DNA of 64,000 nt from Dryocola sp051297175. Its GTDB lineage: Bacteria > Pseudomonadota > Gammaproteobacteria > Enterobacterales > Enterobacteriaceae. Both the position numbers and the translations under genes were made by a program. Shown in pieces: positions 33,840-41,897 of this stretch; position 1 is the stretch's first letter; each line of letters starts with the position of its first letter. The stretch covers positions 1,550,001 through 1,614,000 of the forward strand of contig NZ_JBINNY010000001.1 in assembly GCF_051297175.1 (NCBI RefSeq), given 5' to 3'. The notes beneath the pieces are model-generated. The model was not told the DNA's origin and ran no database searches. It saw only the letters and a list, made by a program, of their open reading frames with translations.

Positions 33840-34484
33840 CTACTTCACCGTCCAGGCCTGGGAGAACTGTCGGTTGCTGAACAGTTCGAACAGGCCGCAA
33901 ACCTGCTTGAGGCGCAGCACCTCGTCGGCGTCCATTCCCAGCTCATGGCTGATTTTCTCGTCGCTCCAGCCCAGCAGGGAAAGCTCGCGCACAATCTCGG
34001 CCATCGCATTGATTTGATGCCTTCCGCGGGCGCGGTTGTGGCGGATGGTTGCGGCGATGCGTCGGCTTTTGCTGTCATTCCCCTGCGTCATCACTACCAC
34101 GGGCACATAGCCCAGCAGGCGCTTTTTCAGCTCCGCCGTTTTCTTGCTTAGCTCGTAGCGGTGAAACCCATCGATAATCACGTATTTGCCCGTTTGCGCA
34201 GCGGTGCTGACCACAATTGGCTGGGTGAAGCCGTCCTGCTCAAGCGACGTCGCCAGCAGCATTTTCTCTGGCGGCGCAACGTTATTGGGATTGTAGTCGT
34301 TCGAGGAAATCTGCTGCGTCTTCACCCACGTCACGCAGTCTACCGGCTCGTCCTGGAAAGGGCTGAACGCGTGCAGGGTAATCCTCAGGCGGTTAATCGC
34401 CTCAACGCGCTGCTCGCCCTCAAGCGAGGCTAAGAGATTTTTTAACGCCGCCTGTACCTGTTCTTCGGTCATAGGATTTTCCAT
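33840..34484 (-). CDS. ParB/sulfiredoxin-fold protein, IbrB/YbdM-like
   Basis: A 214-residue protein with a ParB N-terminal-like (ParB/Srx) domain. QPIVVS followed by GKYVIIDGFHRYELSKK (residues about 88-115) is the nucleotide-binding core of the fold. A helix-turn-helix-like C-terminal half follows (EIVRELSLLGWSDEKISHELGMDADEVLRLKQ). This pairing resembles E. coli IbrB and YbdM, whose partners are IbrA and YbdN. It overlaps the upstream ibrA-like gene by 16 bases, so the two are translated together. Its function is not established: IbrB acts with IbrA to activate eib genes in E. coli ECOR-9. Here no eib gene is visible. Confidence 0.85.
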   Translation of the reverse strand: MENPMTEEQVQAALKNLLASLEGEQRVEAINRLRITLHAFSPFQDEPVDCVTWVKTQQISSNDYNPNNVAPPEKMLLATSLEQDGFTQPIVVSTAAQTGKYVIIDGFHRYELSKKTAELKKRLLGYVPVVVMTQGNDSKSRRIAATIRHNRARGRHQINAMAEIVRELSLLGWSDEKISHELGMDADEVLRLKQVCGLFELFSNRQFSQAWTVK

Positions 34485-35683
34485 TGCTCTCGCTTCTCCT
34501 GCATACGCTTATGATAACGTTGGTAACTGCTTGATTTTGTAGGGCTAAATGACAGCGAGCGGCACCAGTAGTCGTTGCTAAGCAAGGCCTTACAGATGCG
34601 CCGCCACGACGGGATATCTTTGCTGCCGGTATCTTTTTCCTGCTCGTCGGGAATGTCGTCCGGAAAGCCTCGCGTTTGATACCAGTGCAGGTAAACGGCG
34701 ATTTTGTTGCGGTAGTGCTCGGCCGTTGCGTACGGAATGCTGTCGAGCAGGGCGAGGGCATATTCTCGCCAGGTCAGATGTATCGGCTTGTTTATCTGGC
34801 GGCGGGCGTAAAAATCCCCGCTGCCGGATGCATACAGGCACCCGCTGTTCGCTCCGCTTACCCGGGCGCAAAGCAGCGCCCAGCGCTCGGGTTCCAGAAC
34901 GTGATACAGCCAAAGCCCCTGTCGCTGTTCCGGTCCGAAAGGTTCGCAAACCCGCATGTAGCGCATCGGCACGCCCGCCTGATACATGAGCGAGTATAGG
35001 CCGTTACAGGCTTCGCCCGTGTGTGAAAACCATGTCCAGACATCCGCCGTTTTCCAGTCATAGATCGGGTAGGCGTTATAGGCATGTCCTTTGGGGGTGG
35101 CGGTGGTCCACGGTTTATCGTCGGCGAAACGCAGTTTTTTAGCCGAGGCGATGGATAAAAAGCGGTTGTAGGACTCATCGGCCCTGATGCCAATCAGCAC
35201 GGCTGCGGGGCGTAAGTCGGAAAACCATTCGGAGAACTCGCTGACAAAGTCTTCAAAGCTCATTGCGTGGCGATAAAAGGGAAAAAATGCAGGATCGGTT
35301 ATGGCGTGGGACGGCGGCTCGCGTACCCATGCCGCTCCTTCCTGCCAGCACACCCACTGAGGATCAAACTGCGAAACGGCGTTGGCGGTGGTAAGCGGCA
35401 GCGCCACCCAGTAGAAGTTTTCCACAACGTCCTGATACTGCTCGCGCATTTGCTCGATATGGGAAATGGTGTGGCTAAACTGCGCCTCCCAGTCAACGAA
35501 CAGCACGCTGAAGCGTCTTTTTAAAAGACGCGCTCTCTGTGCGGTGAGATGAAGCAAGATCGTGGAATCTTTGCCACCAGAAAATGACACGCACACGCGA
35601 TCGAAATTATTAAATATCCAATTCAGTCGATCCTGCGAGGCCTGGAAAACATTTTGATGAAGCGGAATTTTTCGCGATGACAT
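34469..35683 (-). CDS. PAPS reductase-like PP-loop ATPase (DUF3440), IbrA/YbdN-like
   Basis: A 404-residue protein with an N-terminal adenine nucleotide alpha-hydrolase domain. The PP-loop VSFSGGKDST lies at residues 32-41, and the family segments GIRADESYNRF (near 168) and YPIYDWKTADVWTWF (near 207) follow. The C-terminal DUF3440 part is as in E. coli YbdN and IbrA. PP-loop enzymes of this group activate a substrate with ATP, often for sulfur transfer, as DndC does in DNA phosphorothioation; no substrate is known here. The start is the ATG at 35683. It is co-directional with and overlaps the ibrB-like gene. The flank towards tRNA-Pro is AT-rich. Confidence 0.87.
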   Translation of the reverse strand: MSSRKIPLHQNVFQASQDRLNWIFNNFDRVCVSFSGGKDSTILLHLTAQRARLLKRRFSVLFVDWEAQFSHTISHIEQMREQYQDVVENFYWVALPLTTANAVSQFDPQWVCWQEGAAWVREPPSHAITDPAFFPFYRHAMSFEDFVSEFSEWFSDLRPAAVLIGIRADESYNRFLSIASAKKLRFADDKPWTTATPKGHAYNAYPIYDWKTADVWTWFSHTGEACNGLYSLMYQAGVPMRYMRVCEPFGPEQRQGLWLYHVLEPERWALLCARVSGANSGCLYASGSGDFYARRQINKPIHLTWREYALALLDSIPYATAEHYRNKIAVYLHWYQTRGFPDDIPDEQEKDTGSKDIPSWRRICKALLSNDYWCRSLSFSPTKSSSYQRYHKRMQEKREQWKIL

Positions 35684-35948
35684 AGATAAGGGCCAGGGCT
35701 ACAAAGTATAACGTTGACCTATAACGATACCTTTAATTTCCTTAAAATACAAAGTGTTGAGTATATTAAGTGCTTTCCTATTCTTTTCGTGAATATGCTT
35801 ATTAATGACATTTCCTTGATGAATTTATTTAAGCATTTTTGATGATTATCTGAATGAATCCGGGATTAAACTCACATCATTTATTTCTTAAGAAAGATCG
35901 CCACTTATTTTAAGGCGCGGCGGGCGGGGGAGGGGAAATAACAGGCAT
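35684..35948. other. AT-rich region between the ibrA-like gene and tRNA-Pro
   Basis: About 265 bases without a gene and clearly more AT-rich than the neighbours. It must contain the promoter of the ibrA-ibrB pair on the minus strand. I see no integrase, direct repeat of the tRNA end or attachment site in it. Confidence 0.5.
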
Positions 35949-35974
35949 AAAAAAACCAGCCATAAAGGCTGGTT
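35949..35974 (-). terminator. terminator of the tRNA-Pro transcript
   Basis: AACCAGCC, ATAAA and GGCTGGTT form a perfect 8-bp stem; on the minus strand a run of T follows. It lies 13 bases past the tRNA 3' end. Confidence 0.9.
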
Positions 35975-35987
35975 CTTCGGGATGGAT

Positions 35988-36064
35988 TGGTCGGCGCGGA
36001 GAGATTTGAACTCTCGACCCTCGCCACCCCATGACGATGCGCTACCAGGCTGCGCTACGCGCCG
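35988..36064 (-). tRNA. proL: tRNA-Pro (anticodon GGG)
   Basis: A 77-base tRNA on the minus strand. The acceptor stem CGGCGCG pairs with CGCGCCG, with encoded ACCA at 35988-35991. The D-arm has AGCGCAGCCTGGTAGCGC. The anticodon loop CATGGGGTG has GGG at 36028-36030, and the T-arm has GTTCAAATC. It reads proline CCC and CCU codons. It corresponds to E. coli proL, which is likewise next to yejM. It is followed by its own terminator. Confidence 0.97.
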
Positions 36065-36141
36065 ACAACAGGAGAAAAATATTACCTTTTTTGCCGGCCT
36101 TTGCAAGGCCGTACCGCGCCAAGTGATTAATAAACATACGA

Positions 36142-37905
36142 TCAGTTGGCGATAAAGCGTTTCTCATCGGTTAACACCTGCAGCAGCAGGCCGAGCTGCG
36201 GCTTGGTTTCTTCCACACGCTCGCCCTGCAGGTCGTAGATGCGGTAGTTGCCGTTATTATCCAGCACCAGCGTCATCTGCGGCATGGTGATCGCCAGGCT
36301 GTTGTTATCCGCACCTACAACCCAGTTGTTATGGCGGGTGGCGGCGAACAGGTCTTCACCCTGGGAATATTCATTCGCTGGCGTCTTCACATGCAGCAGG
36401 CGCTGCATCAGCGTGGTCATTACGTCCTGGTGGTCGGTGAGCTTGCTGATGGTTTGCGCAGGCGTGCCCGGCCAGTGAATCACGAGCGGAACCTGGATGC
36501 GTGAACGATCCCAGGCGAAAGAATCACGCTCGTCGCCCAGCGGCACGCCGTGCCCGGCGGTCACGATAACCACGGTGTTTTCCAGCTTGCCGGAGGCTTT
36601 CAGCGCGCCCAGTACTTCCTGAATCTGTTTATCCACGCTGTGCGCGGCGCGCGCATAGCGGCGGGTAAAGTCCTGCTTGTTGCTGTCGCCGTCGATATTT
36701 GTACCGTTAAAGGCAATCCATGAGAACCAGCGATTATCTTCAGAGGCGTACTGATTCAGCCAGTTTATCCACTGCGATGCGGTCTGGCTGTCCGACTGGC
36801 TCTTGGCCGATGGCAGTGAGAAATCAGACAGCAGTGCCTGGCGGTACATCGACGAGTTGAAGCCGTCGGAGGCGAACAGGCCAAGCTGGTAGCCCTGCTG
36901 GTTTAACGCGGTAATCAACGCGGCCGGAATGCGCGCCGACAGCACGCCGTCCATATAGGCCGGGGAGATACCGTAGAACAGGCCGAAGATGCCGTTGTCG
37001 GTGCCGTTCCCCGCGCTCATGTGCTGCGTGAAGTTGATATTGCTGCTCGCAAATTCATTGAGGGCAGGGAGATCTTTCGCAAAGCGCGAGGCGTTCAGGC
37101 CGTCGACCGTGATCAGCAGAACGTTATGTCCGGTGCCCATATCGTTAAACTGCAGATTGCTGAGCGGATACTGGACGGAAACCGCTTCCGGGTTGCCCTG
37201 TTCCACCAGGCGGCGCTGGTATTCTTTCGCATCCAGCAGGCCGTGCTTCTCAAGGAAGCGACGCGCGGTCATTGGATAGGCCAGCGGCAGGTTGGCGCGC
37301 TGCATGGTAATCGGGCGATAGAAATTCGCATCGGCCCAGATGTACATAATATGGCTGCTGAAGAAGGCGATAAAGAACAGCGCAACGACAGGCTTGGCGT
37401 AGTGTCTGCGCCTCCCAAGGCTGCGCAGTTTCTGCCAGCTCCAGGTCGCAAACAGCATCTCAATGAGCAGGATAACGGGCACGCTGATAAACATCAGCTG
37501 CCAGTCGCGCGCCATTTCGCTCTGGTCGGGGTTAATCACCAGTTCCCAGACGATAGGGTTGAGATGGAGGTGGAAACGGGTAAAGACTTCGCTGTCGATA
37601 AGCAGCAGCGTCATGCCCGCGGTGGCAAAGGCCGCCGATAAAAAGCGCATCAGGCGCTGAGACATAACGACAAAGGTGAGCGGGAAAAGAATCAGCAGGT
37701 AGGCGGCAAACACCAAAAAGCTGAAATGCCCGATAACGCTCAGGTACGAATAGATGCGCCCGGTGAGCGTTGTCGGCCAGTCGGCGACAAACAGATAGCG
37801 GCTACCCAGCAGCGTGGCCAGCAGGATATTGAACAGGGCGAACCAGTGTCCCCAACTGACCATCTGGGAGACTTTTTCGCGGTAGCGCTGACGGTTAGTC
37901 ACCAT
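36142..37905 (-). CDS. yejM: inner membrane protein YejM (PbgA/LapC)
   Basis: Essential inner-membrane protein that senses periplasmic-leaflet LPS and controls LpxC turnover through LapB and FtsH. It has 587 residues (E. coli 586). Five membrane helices occupy about residues 15-190. A linker with basic residues follows, then a sulfatase-fold periplasmic domain from about 245 (NVLLITVDGLNASRF), with MSAGNGTDNGIFGLFYG and TAGHGVPLGDERDSF segments. The start ATG at 37905 lies 19 bases after the yejL stop, so the two form an operon. tRNA-Pro follows on the same strand. Confidence 0.95.
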   Translation of the reverse strand: MVTNRQRYREKVSQMVSWGHWFALFNILLATLLGSRYLFVADWPTTLTGRIYSYLSVIGHFSFLVFAAYLLILFPLTFVVMSQRLMRFLSAAFATAGMTLLLIDSEVFTRFHLHLNPIVWELVINPDQSEMARDWQLMFISVPVILLIEMLFATWSWQKLRSLGRRRHYAKPVVALFFIAFFSSHIMYIWADANFYRPITMQRANLPLAYPMTARRFLEKHGLLDAKEYQRRLVEQGNPEAVSVQYPLSNLQFNDMGTGHNVLLITVDGLNASRFAKDLPALNEFASSNINFTQHMSAGNGTDNGIFGLFYGISPAYMDGVLSARIPAALITALNQQGYQLGLFASDGFNSSMYRQALLSDFSLPSAKSQSDSQTASQWINWLNQYASEDNRWFSWIAFNGTNIDGDSNKQDFTRRYARAAHSVDKQIQEVLGALKASGKLENTVVIVTAGHGVPLGDERDSFAWDRSRIQVPLVIHWPGTPAQTISKLTDHQDVMTTLMQRLLHVKTPANEYSQGEDLFAATRHNNWVVGADNNSLAITMPQMTLVLDNNGNYRIYDLQGERVEETKPQLGLLLQVLTDEKRFIAN

Positions 37906-37924
37906 AACTCGTTGCTACAATCCC

Positions 37925-38152
37925 TTAATGAGCTTGATCTTCGCTCACAGAAGCCTGCAGCGCCTCTGCGAAAGAGCGAGCCAGCGTGCGGCGTTGAGCA
38001 GAAGCCACGCTGGTGTTGATCAGGTTAGTGACCATATTCCCCAATACCATCAGGGAGAGATCGGTAGGCGTATGGTGTTTTTCCAGCACGCCGGCCAGTT
38101 CAGTCAACAGTTCTTCGACGCGTTCGTCACTATAGCGGGATGTTTGTGGCAT
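37925..38152 (-). CDS. yejL: YejL, UPF0352/DUF1414 protein
   Basis: A 75-residue conserved enterobacterial protein of unknown function, the same length as in E. coli. It is predicted to be all alpha-helical: SDERVEELLTELAGVLEKH is an amphipathic helix, followed by DLSLMVLGNMVTNLINTSV. There is no signal or membrane segment. It is upstream of yejM in a likely two-gene operon and divergent from yejK. Confidence 0.93.
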   Translation of the reverse strand: MPQTSRYSDERVEELLTELAGVLEKHHTPTDLSLMVLGNMVTNLINTSVASAQRRTLARSFAEALQASVSEDQAH

Positions 38153-38288
38153 AAATTAACAATCAGTTAGGTTCAGGAAAGGGCGTTATCTTACCGTAGG
38201 AAGACCTTTTTTTCTGCTTTTTTATCTTCTATTGCACAAGGCTTCCGGCAGTGGTTGAATACCGCCCGGTCTAAAAGGAGAGTTTATC

Positions 38289-39296
38289 ATGAGTCTGGAT
38301 ATCAACCAGATTGCCCTGCACCAGTTAATCAAGCGCGGTGAAGAGACGCTTGAAGTGGTGCTGCGCGATTCCCTACTGGCAACGAACGGTGCCGTAGAAG
38401 AGATGATGGCTGAGCTTCACCGTGTTTATAGCGCAAAAAATAAAGCATACGGGTTGTTTAGCGAAGAGAGTGAATTAGCCGAAGCGCTGCGCGCGCAGCG
38501 TCGCGGCGACGAGGATTTCCTCGCCTTTAGCCGTGCGGCTACCGGGCGTTTGCGCGACGAGCTGGCGAAATATCCGTTTGCCGACGGCGGCATCGTGCTG
38601 TTTTGCCACTATCGTTACCTGGCGGTAGAGTATTTGCTGGTGGCGGTGCTGAATAACCTCAGCAGCATGCGCGTCAACGAAGAGCTGGATATCAGCTCTA
38701 CCCATTATCTCGACATCAACCACGCAGATATCGTCGCGCGCGTTGACCTGACCGAATGGGAAACCAATCCGGAATCGACGCGCTACCTGACCTTCCTGCG
38801 GGGCCGCGTGGGCCGCAAGGTGTCCGACTTCTTTATGGACTTCCTCGGTGCCAGCGAAGGCCTGAACGCCAAAGCACAGAACAAGGGGCTGTTGCAGGCG
38901 CTGGACGACTTCACCAACGAAGCGCAGCTCGATAAAAACGAGCGCCAGACCGCGCGCCAGCAGGTTTACGCCTACTGCAACGAACAGCTGCAGGCCGGTG
39001 AAGAGATCGAGCTGTCATCCCTTGCGGACGAACTGCCGTGGGCCGTTGACGATAAGAACTTCAAAGAGTTTACGGCGGAAAAGGGCTACGAGCTGGAAGA
39101 GAGCTTCCCGGCAGACCGCAGCACGCTGCGCCAGCTGACCAAATATGCCGGCAGCGGCGGCGGACTGACGATTAACTTCGACGCCATGCTGTTAGGCGAG
39201 CGCATTTTCTGGGACCCGGCAACGGACACCCTGACCATCAAAGGCACGCCGCCAAACCTGCGCGACCAGCTTCAGCGCCGTAGTTCGGGCAAATAG
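38289..39296 (+). CDS. yejK: nucleoid-associated protein YejK (NdpA)
   Basis: Nucleoid-associated protein of the NdpA family. E. coli YejK has been found with the nucleoid and reported to interact with topoisomerases. It has 335 residues, as in E. coli. Recognisable segments are VEEMMAELHRVYSAKNKAYGLF, FCHYRYLAVEYLLVAVL, and THYLDINHADIVARVDL, plus the C-terminal GGGLTINFDAMLLGERI. It is preceded by AAAGGAGAG seven bases before the ATG. It is followed by a REP unit and a bidirectional terminator shared with rplY. Confidence 0.94.
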   Translation: MSLDINQIALHQLIKRGEETLEVVLRDSLLATNGAVEEMMAELHRVYSAKNKAYGLFSEESELAEALRAQRRGDEDFLAFSRAATGRLRDELAKYPFADGGIVLFCHYRYLAVEYLLVAVLNNLSSMRVNEELDISSTHYLDINHADIVARVDLTEWETNPESTRYLTFLRGRVGRKVSDFFMDFLGASEGLNAKAQNKGLLQALDDFTNEAQLDKNERQTARQQVYAYCNEQLQAGEEIELSSLADELPWAVDDKNFKEFTAEKGYELEESFPADRSTLRQLTKYAGSGGGLTINFDAMLLGERIFWDPATDTLTIKGTPPNLRDQLQRRSSGK

Positions 39297-39320
39297 GTCA
39301 GCTAAAGATTGGGTAAGATT

Positions 39321-39352
39321 GTAGGTCGGATAAGCGAATGCGCTATCCGACG
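39321..39352. repeat. REP-like unit after yejK
   Basis: GTAGGTCGGATA and TATCCGAC form the stem around AGCGAATGCGC, as in other units in this window. Confidence 0.8.
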
Positions 39353-39373
39353 CTTTCCCGCCCAGCAGAAAAC

Positions 39374-39401
39374 AAAAAACCCGCCGAAGCGGGTTTTTTT
39401 T
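39374..39401. terminator. bidirectional terminator between yejK and rplY
   Basis: AAAAAACCCGC, CGAA and GCGGGTTTTTTTT form a stem with a tetraloop. The A-run and T-run allow it to work for yejK and for rplY on the other strand. Confidence 0.92.
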
Positions 39402-39417
39402 CGAACTCAATTCGCGA

Positions 39418-39702
39418 TTAAGCGCGAACGAAGTCGATGTGAGACAGTTTTGGCTTGAACGGGTGACGCTGAACAGCCTGAACCTTCACTTTTACTTCTG
39501 TACCGTCAACAACCAGAGTCAGAACTTCTTCGTAGAAACCTGGTTTAGCCTGCAGGTTCATTACGGAGTCGTGGTCCAGTTCGATAGAGATTGCAGCTTC
39601 GGAACCACCATAGATGATTGCCGGGAATTTGTTAGCTGCACGCAGGCGGCGGCTCGCACCCTTGCCCTGCTCTTTGCGTTTTTCTACATTGATAGTAAAC
39701 AT
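39418..39702 (-). CDS. rplY: 50S ribosomal protein L25
   Basis: L25 binds 5S rRNA in the large subunit. It has 94 residues, the short enterobacterial form without the CTC extension, the same as E. coli. It starts MFTINVEKRKEQGKGASRRL and contains FPAIIYGG, typical of the family. Codon use is strongly biased. It has its own promoter (39788-39816) with a leader of about 80 bases. L25 represses its own translation through this leader in E. coli, so the same is likely. It is convergent with yejK. Confidence 0.96.
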   Translation of the reverse strand: MFTINVEKRKEQGKGASRRLRAANKFPAIIYGGSEAAISIELDHDSVMNLQAKPGFYEEVLTLVVDGTEVKVKVQAVQRHPFKPKLSHIDFVRA

Positions 39703-39787
39703 TAACTGTTTCTCTCTTAAATAATCCTGTTACAGGCGACCCAGCAACAGGTAAGTGATCTGCTTTGCGGATGCAAAAGCGGGCGGC

Positions 39788-39816
39788 ATTATAGCCATTC
39801 CTCAAGATATCGGCAA
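39788..39816 (-). promoter_or_regulatory. rplY promoter
   Basis: On the minus strand TTGCCG (39816-39811) and TATAAT (39793-39788) are separated by 17 bases. A GC-rich discriminator (GCCGCCCGC) follows, as in stringently controlled ribosomal promoters. Confidence 0.85.
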
Positions 39817-39827
39817 TGAAAAGTGCC

Positions 39828-41588
39828 TCAGCCGCGCAATTCATTTGCGCGACGGAAGCGCCCCTCGTAATCGAACACTTTTTCCCGCACGTTCCAGAAG
39901 TTGCCGTTTTTACGCGCGACCACGAAATCAGGGTGCCGTAACAGCGCCTGCTGGGCCACAACGTCGGCGACGGTGATCCAGCGCAGCGGTACGCCCGGCG
40001 CGCGGCTGTGCGGGCGAATGAACAGCTGCTCGAAGGCCATTTTCTGGGCTGGCGTATGCAGACGGAAGCGCTCACTTACATCAGCACCGTCCTCGTCGTA
40101 ATAGGTGATTTTCAGCCAGTCGCCTTTCGCATCGCTGCCCTGCTGTAAATCCATGCCGCTACAGCGCAGCACCAGCGCATCTTTAAGCTTTAACGCCGCC
40201 TTCAGCATATCGTCCGGGTCGACCAGCACGTGATCGCACTGGTGGCAGCGGCGGGCGGCAATATCGTTTTCAGCGTTGCAGTTCGGGCAGTTTTTGAAGC
40301 GGAATCGGTAATCGCACTGCTCGCGATGACCCTCATCATCTTCGAACCAGCCCTGACAGCGGCGACCAAAGTGTTCGATTATCGTCCCGTCGGCGGTGGT
40401 TTTGCCCCAAAAGGTGTTGGCGAAGCCGCATGACGGGCAGAAAACCTGCACCGGCACGTTGTCACTTTTGCCCTTGGCGTTGCCGACCTCCGGCGTGAAG
40501 AGATCGTGCGGATTTCCCGCGTAGTCCAGAATCAGGCAGTCGGTCTTACCGGGCGCAAGCCGAAGCCCGCGCCCGACGATCTGTTGGTAAAGACTTACTG
40601 ATTCGGTCGGGCGCAGGATGGCAATCAAATCCACGTGCGGCGCGTCAAAGCCCGTGGTGAGCACCGAAACGTTAACCAGGAAACGGAACTGCTGATTTTT
40701 GAACGCCTCGATAAGCGTATCGCGCGCGGGTCCGGGCGTATCGGCGGTAATCAGCGCCGCGTCGCTGGCGGGCAGCAGGGCGGTAATCTCTTTCGCGTGC
40801 TCGACGGTGGCGGCAAAAATCATCACGCCGCGCCGGTCGGCGGCAAATTCTACGATCTGGGTGATGATATGCGGGGTGATACGCTTTTGCTGCTTTAGCT
40901 CGCGGTTCAGGTCGTCCTCGCTGAAAAGCCCGTTGGACCGTGCCTGCAGGCGGCTGAAATCATATTGCACCACGGGCATATCCAGCCTTTCCGGCGGGGT
41001 GAGGTAGCCGTGCTTGATCATGTAGCGCAGCGGCAGCTCGTAGATGCAGTCGCGGAACAGGGCCTTCTCATCGCCGCGCACCATGCCGTGATAGTGGAAG
41101 TGGTAAATCCAACCCTTGCCCAGCCGGTAGGGGGTTGCGGTCAGCCCCAGAAGGCGCAGCTTAGGGTTGGCGGCGCGCAGGTGGGCAAGAATCTGCTGAT
41201 ACTGGCTGTCGTCAGATTCGCCAATGCGGTGGCACTCATCGACAATCAGCAGCGAAAACTCACCGTGAAACTGCTCGAGATTGCGTGCGACAGACTGCAC
41301 GCTGCCGAACACCACCTTGCCGTGGCTCTCTTTGCGCTGGAGGCCTGCGGCAAAAATATCCGCCTCAAGCCCCAGCGCGCGGTATTTAGCGTGGTTTTGG
41401 GCGACCAGCTCTTTGACGTGAGCGAGTACCAACACGCGCCCGCGGGCAATGCGCGCCAGCTCTGCGATAACCAGGCTTTTCCCGGCACCGGTCGGCAGCA
41501 CGATAACGGCCGGTTCGAGGTGTTTTCGAAAATGGGCGAGGGTGGCATCCACCGCTTCTTGCTGATAGGGGCGTAAGGTAAAAGACAT
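39828..41588 (-). CDS. radD: RadD, SF2 helicase-like DNA repair protein
   Basis: RadD (YejH) is a superfamily 2 ATPase that aids double-strand break repair and acts with SSB and RecA in E. coli. It has 586 residues, as in E. coli. Walker A LPTGAGKS is at residues 31-38 and the DECH box (LLIVDECHRIGE) is near 137. Motif III LLGLTATPYRLG follows, and motif VI is QIVGRGLRLAPGK. A zinc-binding region near 395-460 has CPSCGFANTFW and CPNCNAENDIAARRCHQCDH. The stop lies 12 bases from the rplY promoter -35, so read-through into rplY is possible. An ERIC element lies upstream. Confidence 0.95.
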   Translation of the reverse strand: MSFTLRPYQQEAVDATLAHFRKHLEPAVIVLPTGAGKSLVIAELARIARGRVLVLAHVKELVAQNHAKYRALGLEADIFAAGLQRKESHGKVVFGSVQSVARNLEQFHGEFSLLIVDECHRIGESDDSQYQQILAHLRAANPKLRLLGLTATPYRLGKGWIYHFHYHGMVRGDEKALFRDCIYELPLRYMIKHGYLTPPERLDMPVVQYDFSRLQARSNGLFSEDDLNRELKQQKRITPHIITQIVEFAADRRGVMIFAATVEHAKEITALLPASDAALITADTPGPARDTLIEAFKNQQFRFLVNVSVLTTGFDAPHVDLIAILRPTESVSLYQQIVGRGLRLAPGKTDCLILDYAGNPHDLFTPEVGNAKGKSDNVPVQVFCPSCGFANTFWGKTTADGTIIEHFGRRCQGWFEDDEGHREQCDYRFRFKNCPNCNAENDIAARRCHQCDHVLVDPDDMLKAALKLKDALVLRCSGMDLQQGSDAKGDWLKITYYDEDGADVSERFRLHTPAQKMAFEQLFIRPHSRAPGVPLRWITVADVVAQQALLRHPDFVVARKNGNFWNVREKVFDYEGRFRRANELRG

Positions 41589-41700
41589 CGGCTTTAAAAT
41601 TCTGGAAACATCTGCGCAGATTATGGCACGAATCAGGGTTTTAACTTGAGAGAGTTTTTGTTGTCGCTATACTGGCAAACAATTAACAGGCAAATCATTT

Positions 41701-41823
41701 TACTCGCCATACTTCAAGTTGTAGCGGCATTGGCGGCACTCACTTACCCGAATCACTTACCTTAGTAAGCTCATCGGGATAAGCTCCCTTGCTGCCTGGC
41801 TACAACTCGAATTATTTAGAGTA
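41701..41823 (-). repeat. ERIC (IRU) palindromic element, about 123 bp
   Basis: The minus strand begins TACTCTAAATAATTCGAGTT and contains GAGCTTACTAAGGTAAGTGA, matching the ERIC consensus with its two central GTAAG arms. It ends TTGAAGTATGGCGAGTA. The termini TACTC and GAGTA are inverted. It fills much of the divergent gap between radD and rsuA and will form a long hairpin if transcribed. Confidence 0.95.
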
Positions 41824-41897
41824 ATGCTTCAAAGAAAGGCAAAGATGCCCTGCCAGTTTATGTTCAGCTGGTACCTCCATGAAACAGGCAAGATTTA

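Noticed and set aside
34469..35683. Calling the PP-loop gene DndC or CysH
   Set aside because: The DUF3440-type C-terminal part and the ParB-like partner fit YbdN/IbrA; the neighbours dndB, dndD, dndE and the cysIJ genes are absent.
35684..36064. Attachment site or integrated element at tRNA-Pro
   Set aside because: There is no integrase and I could not find a direct repeat of the tRNA 3' end in the window.
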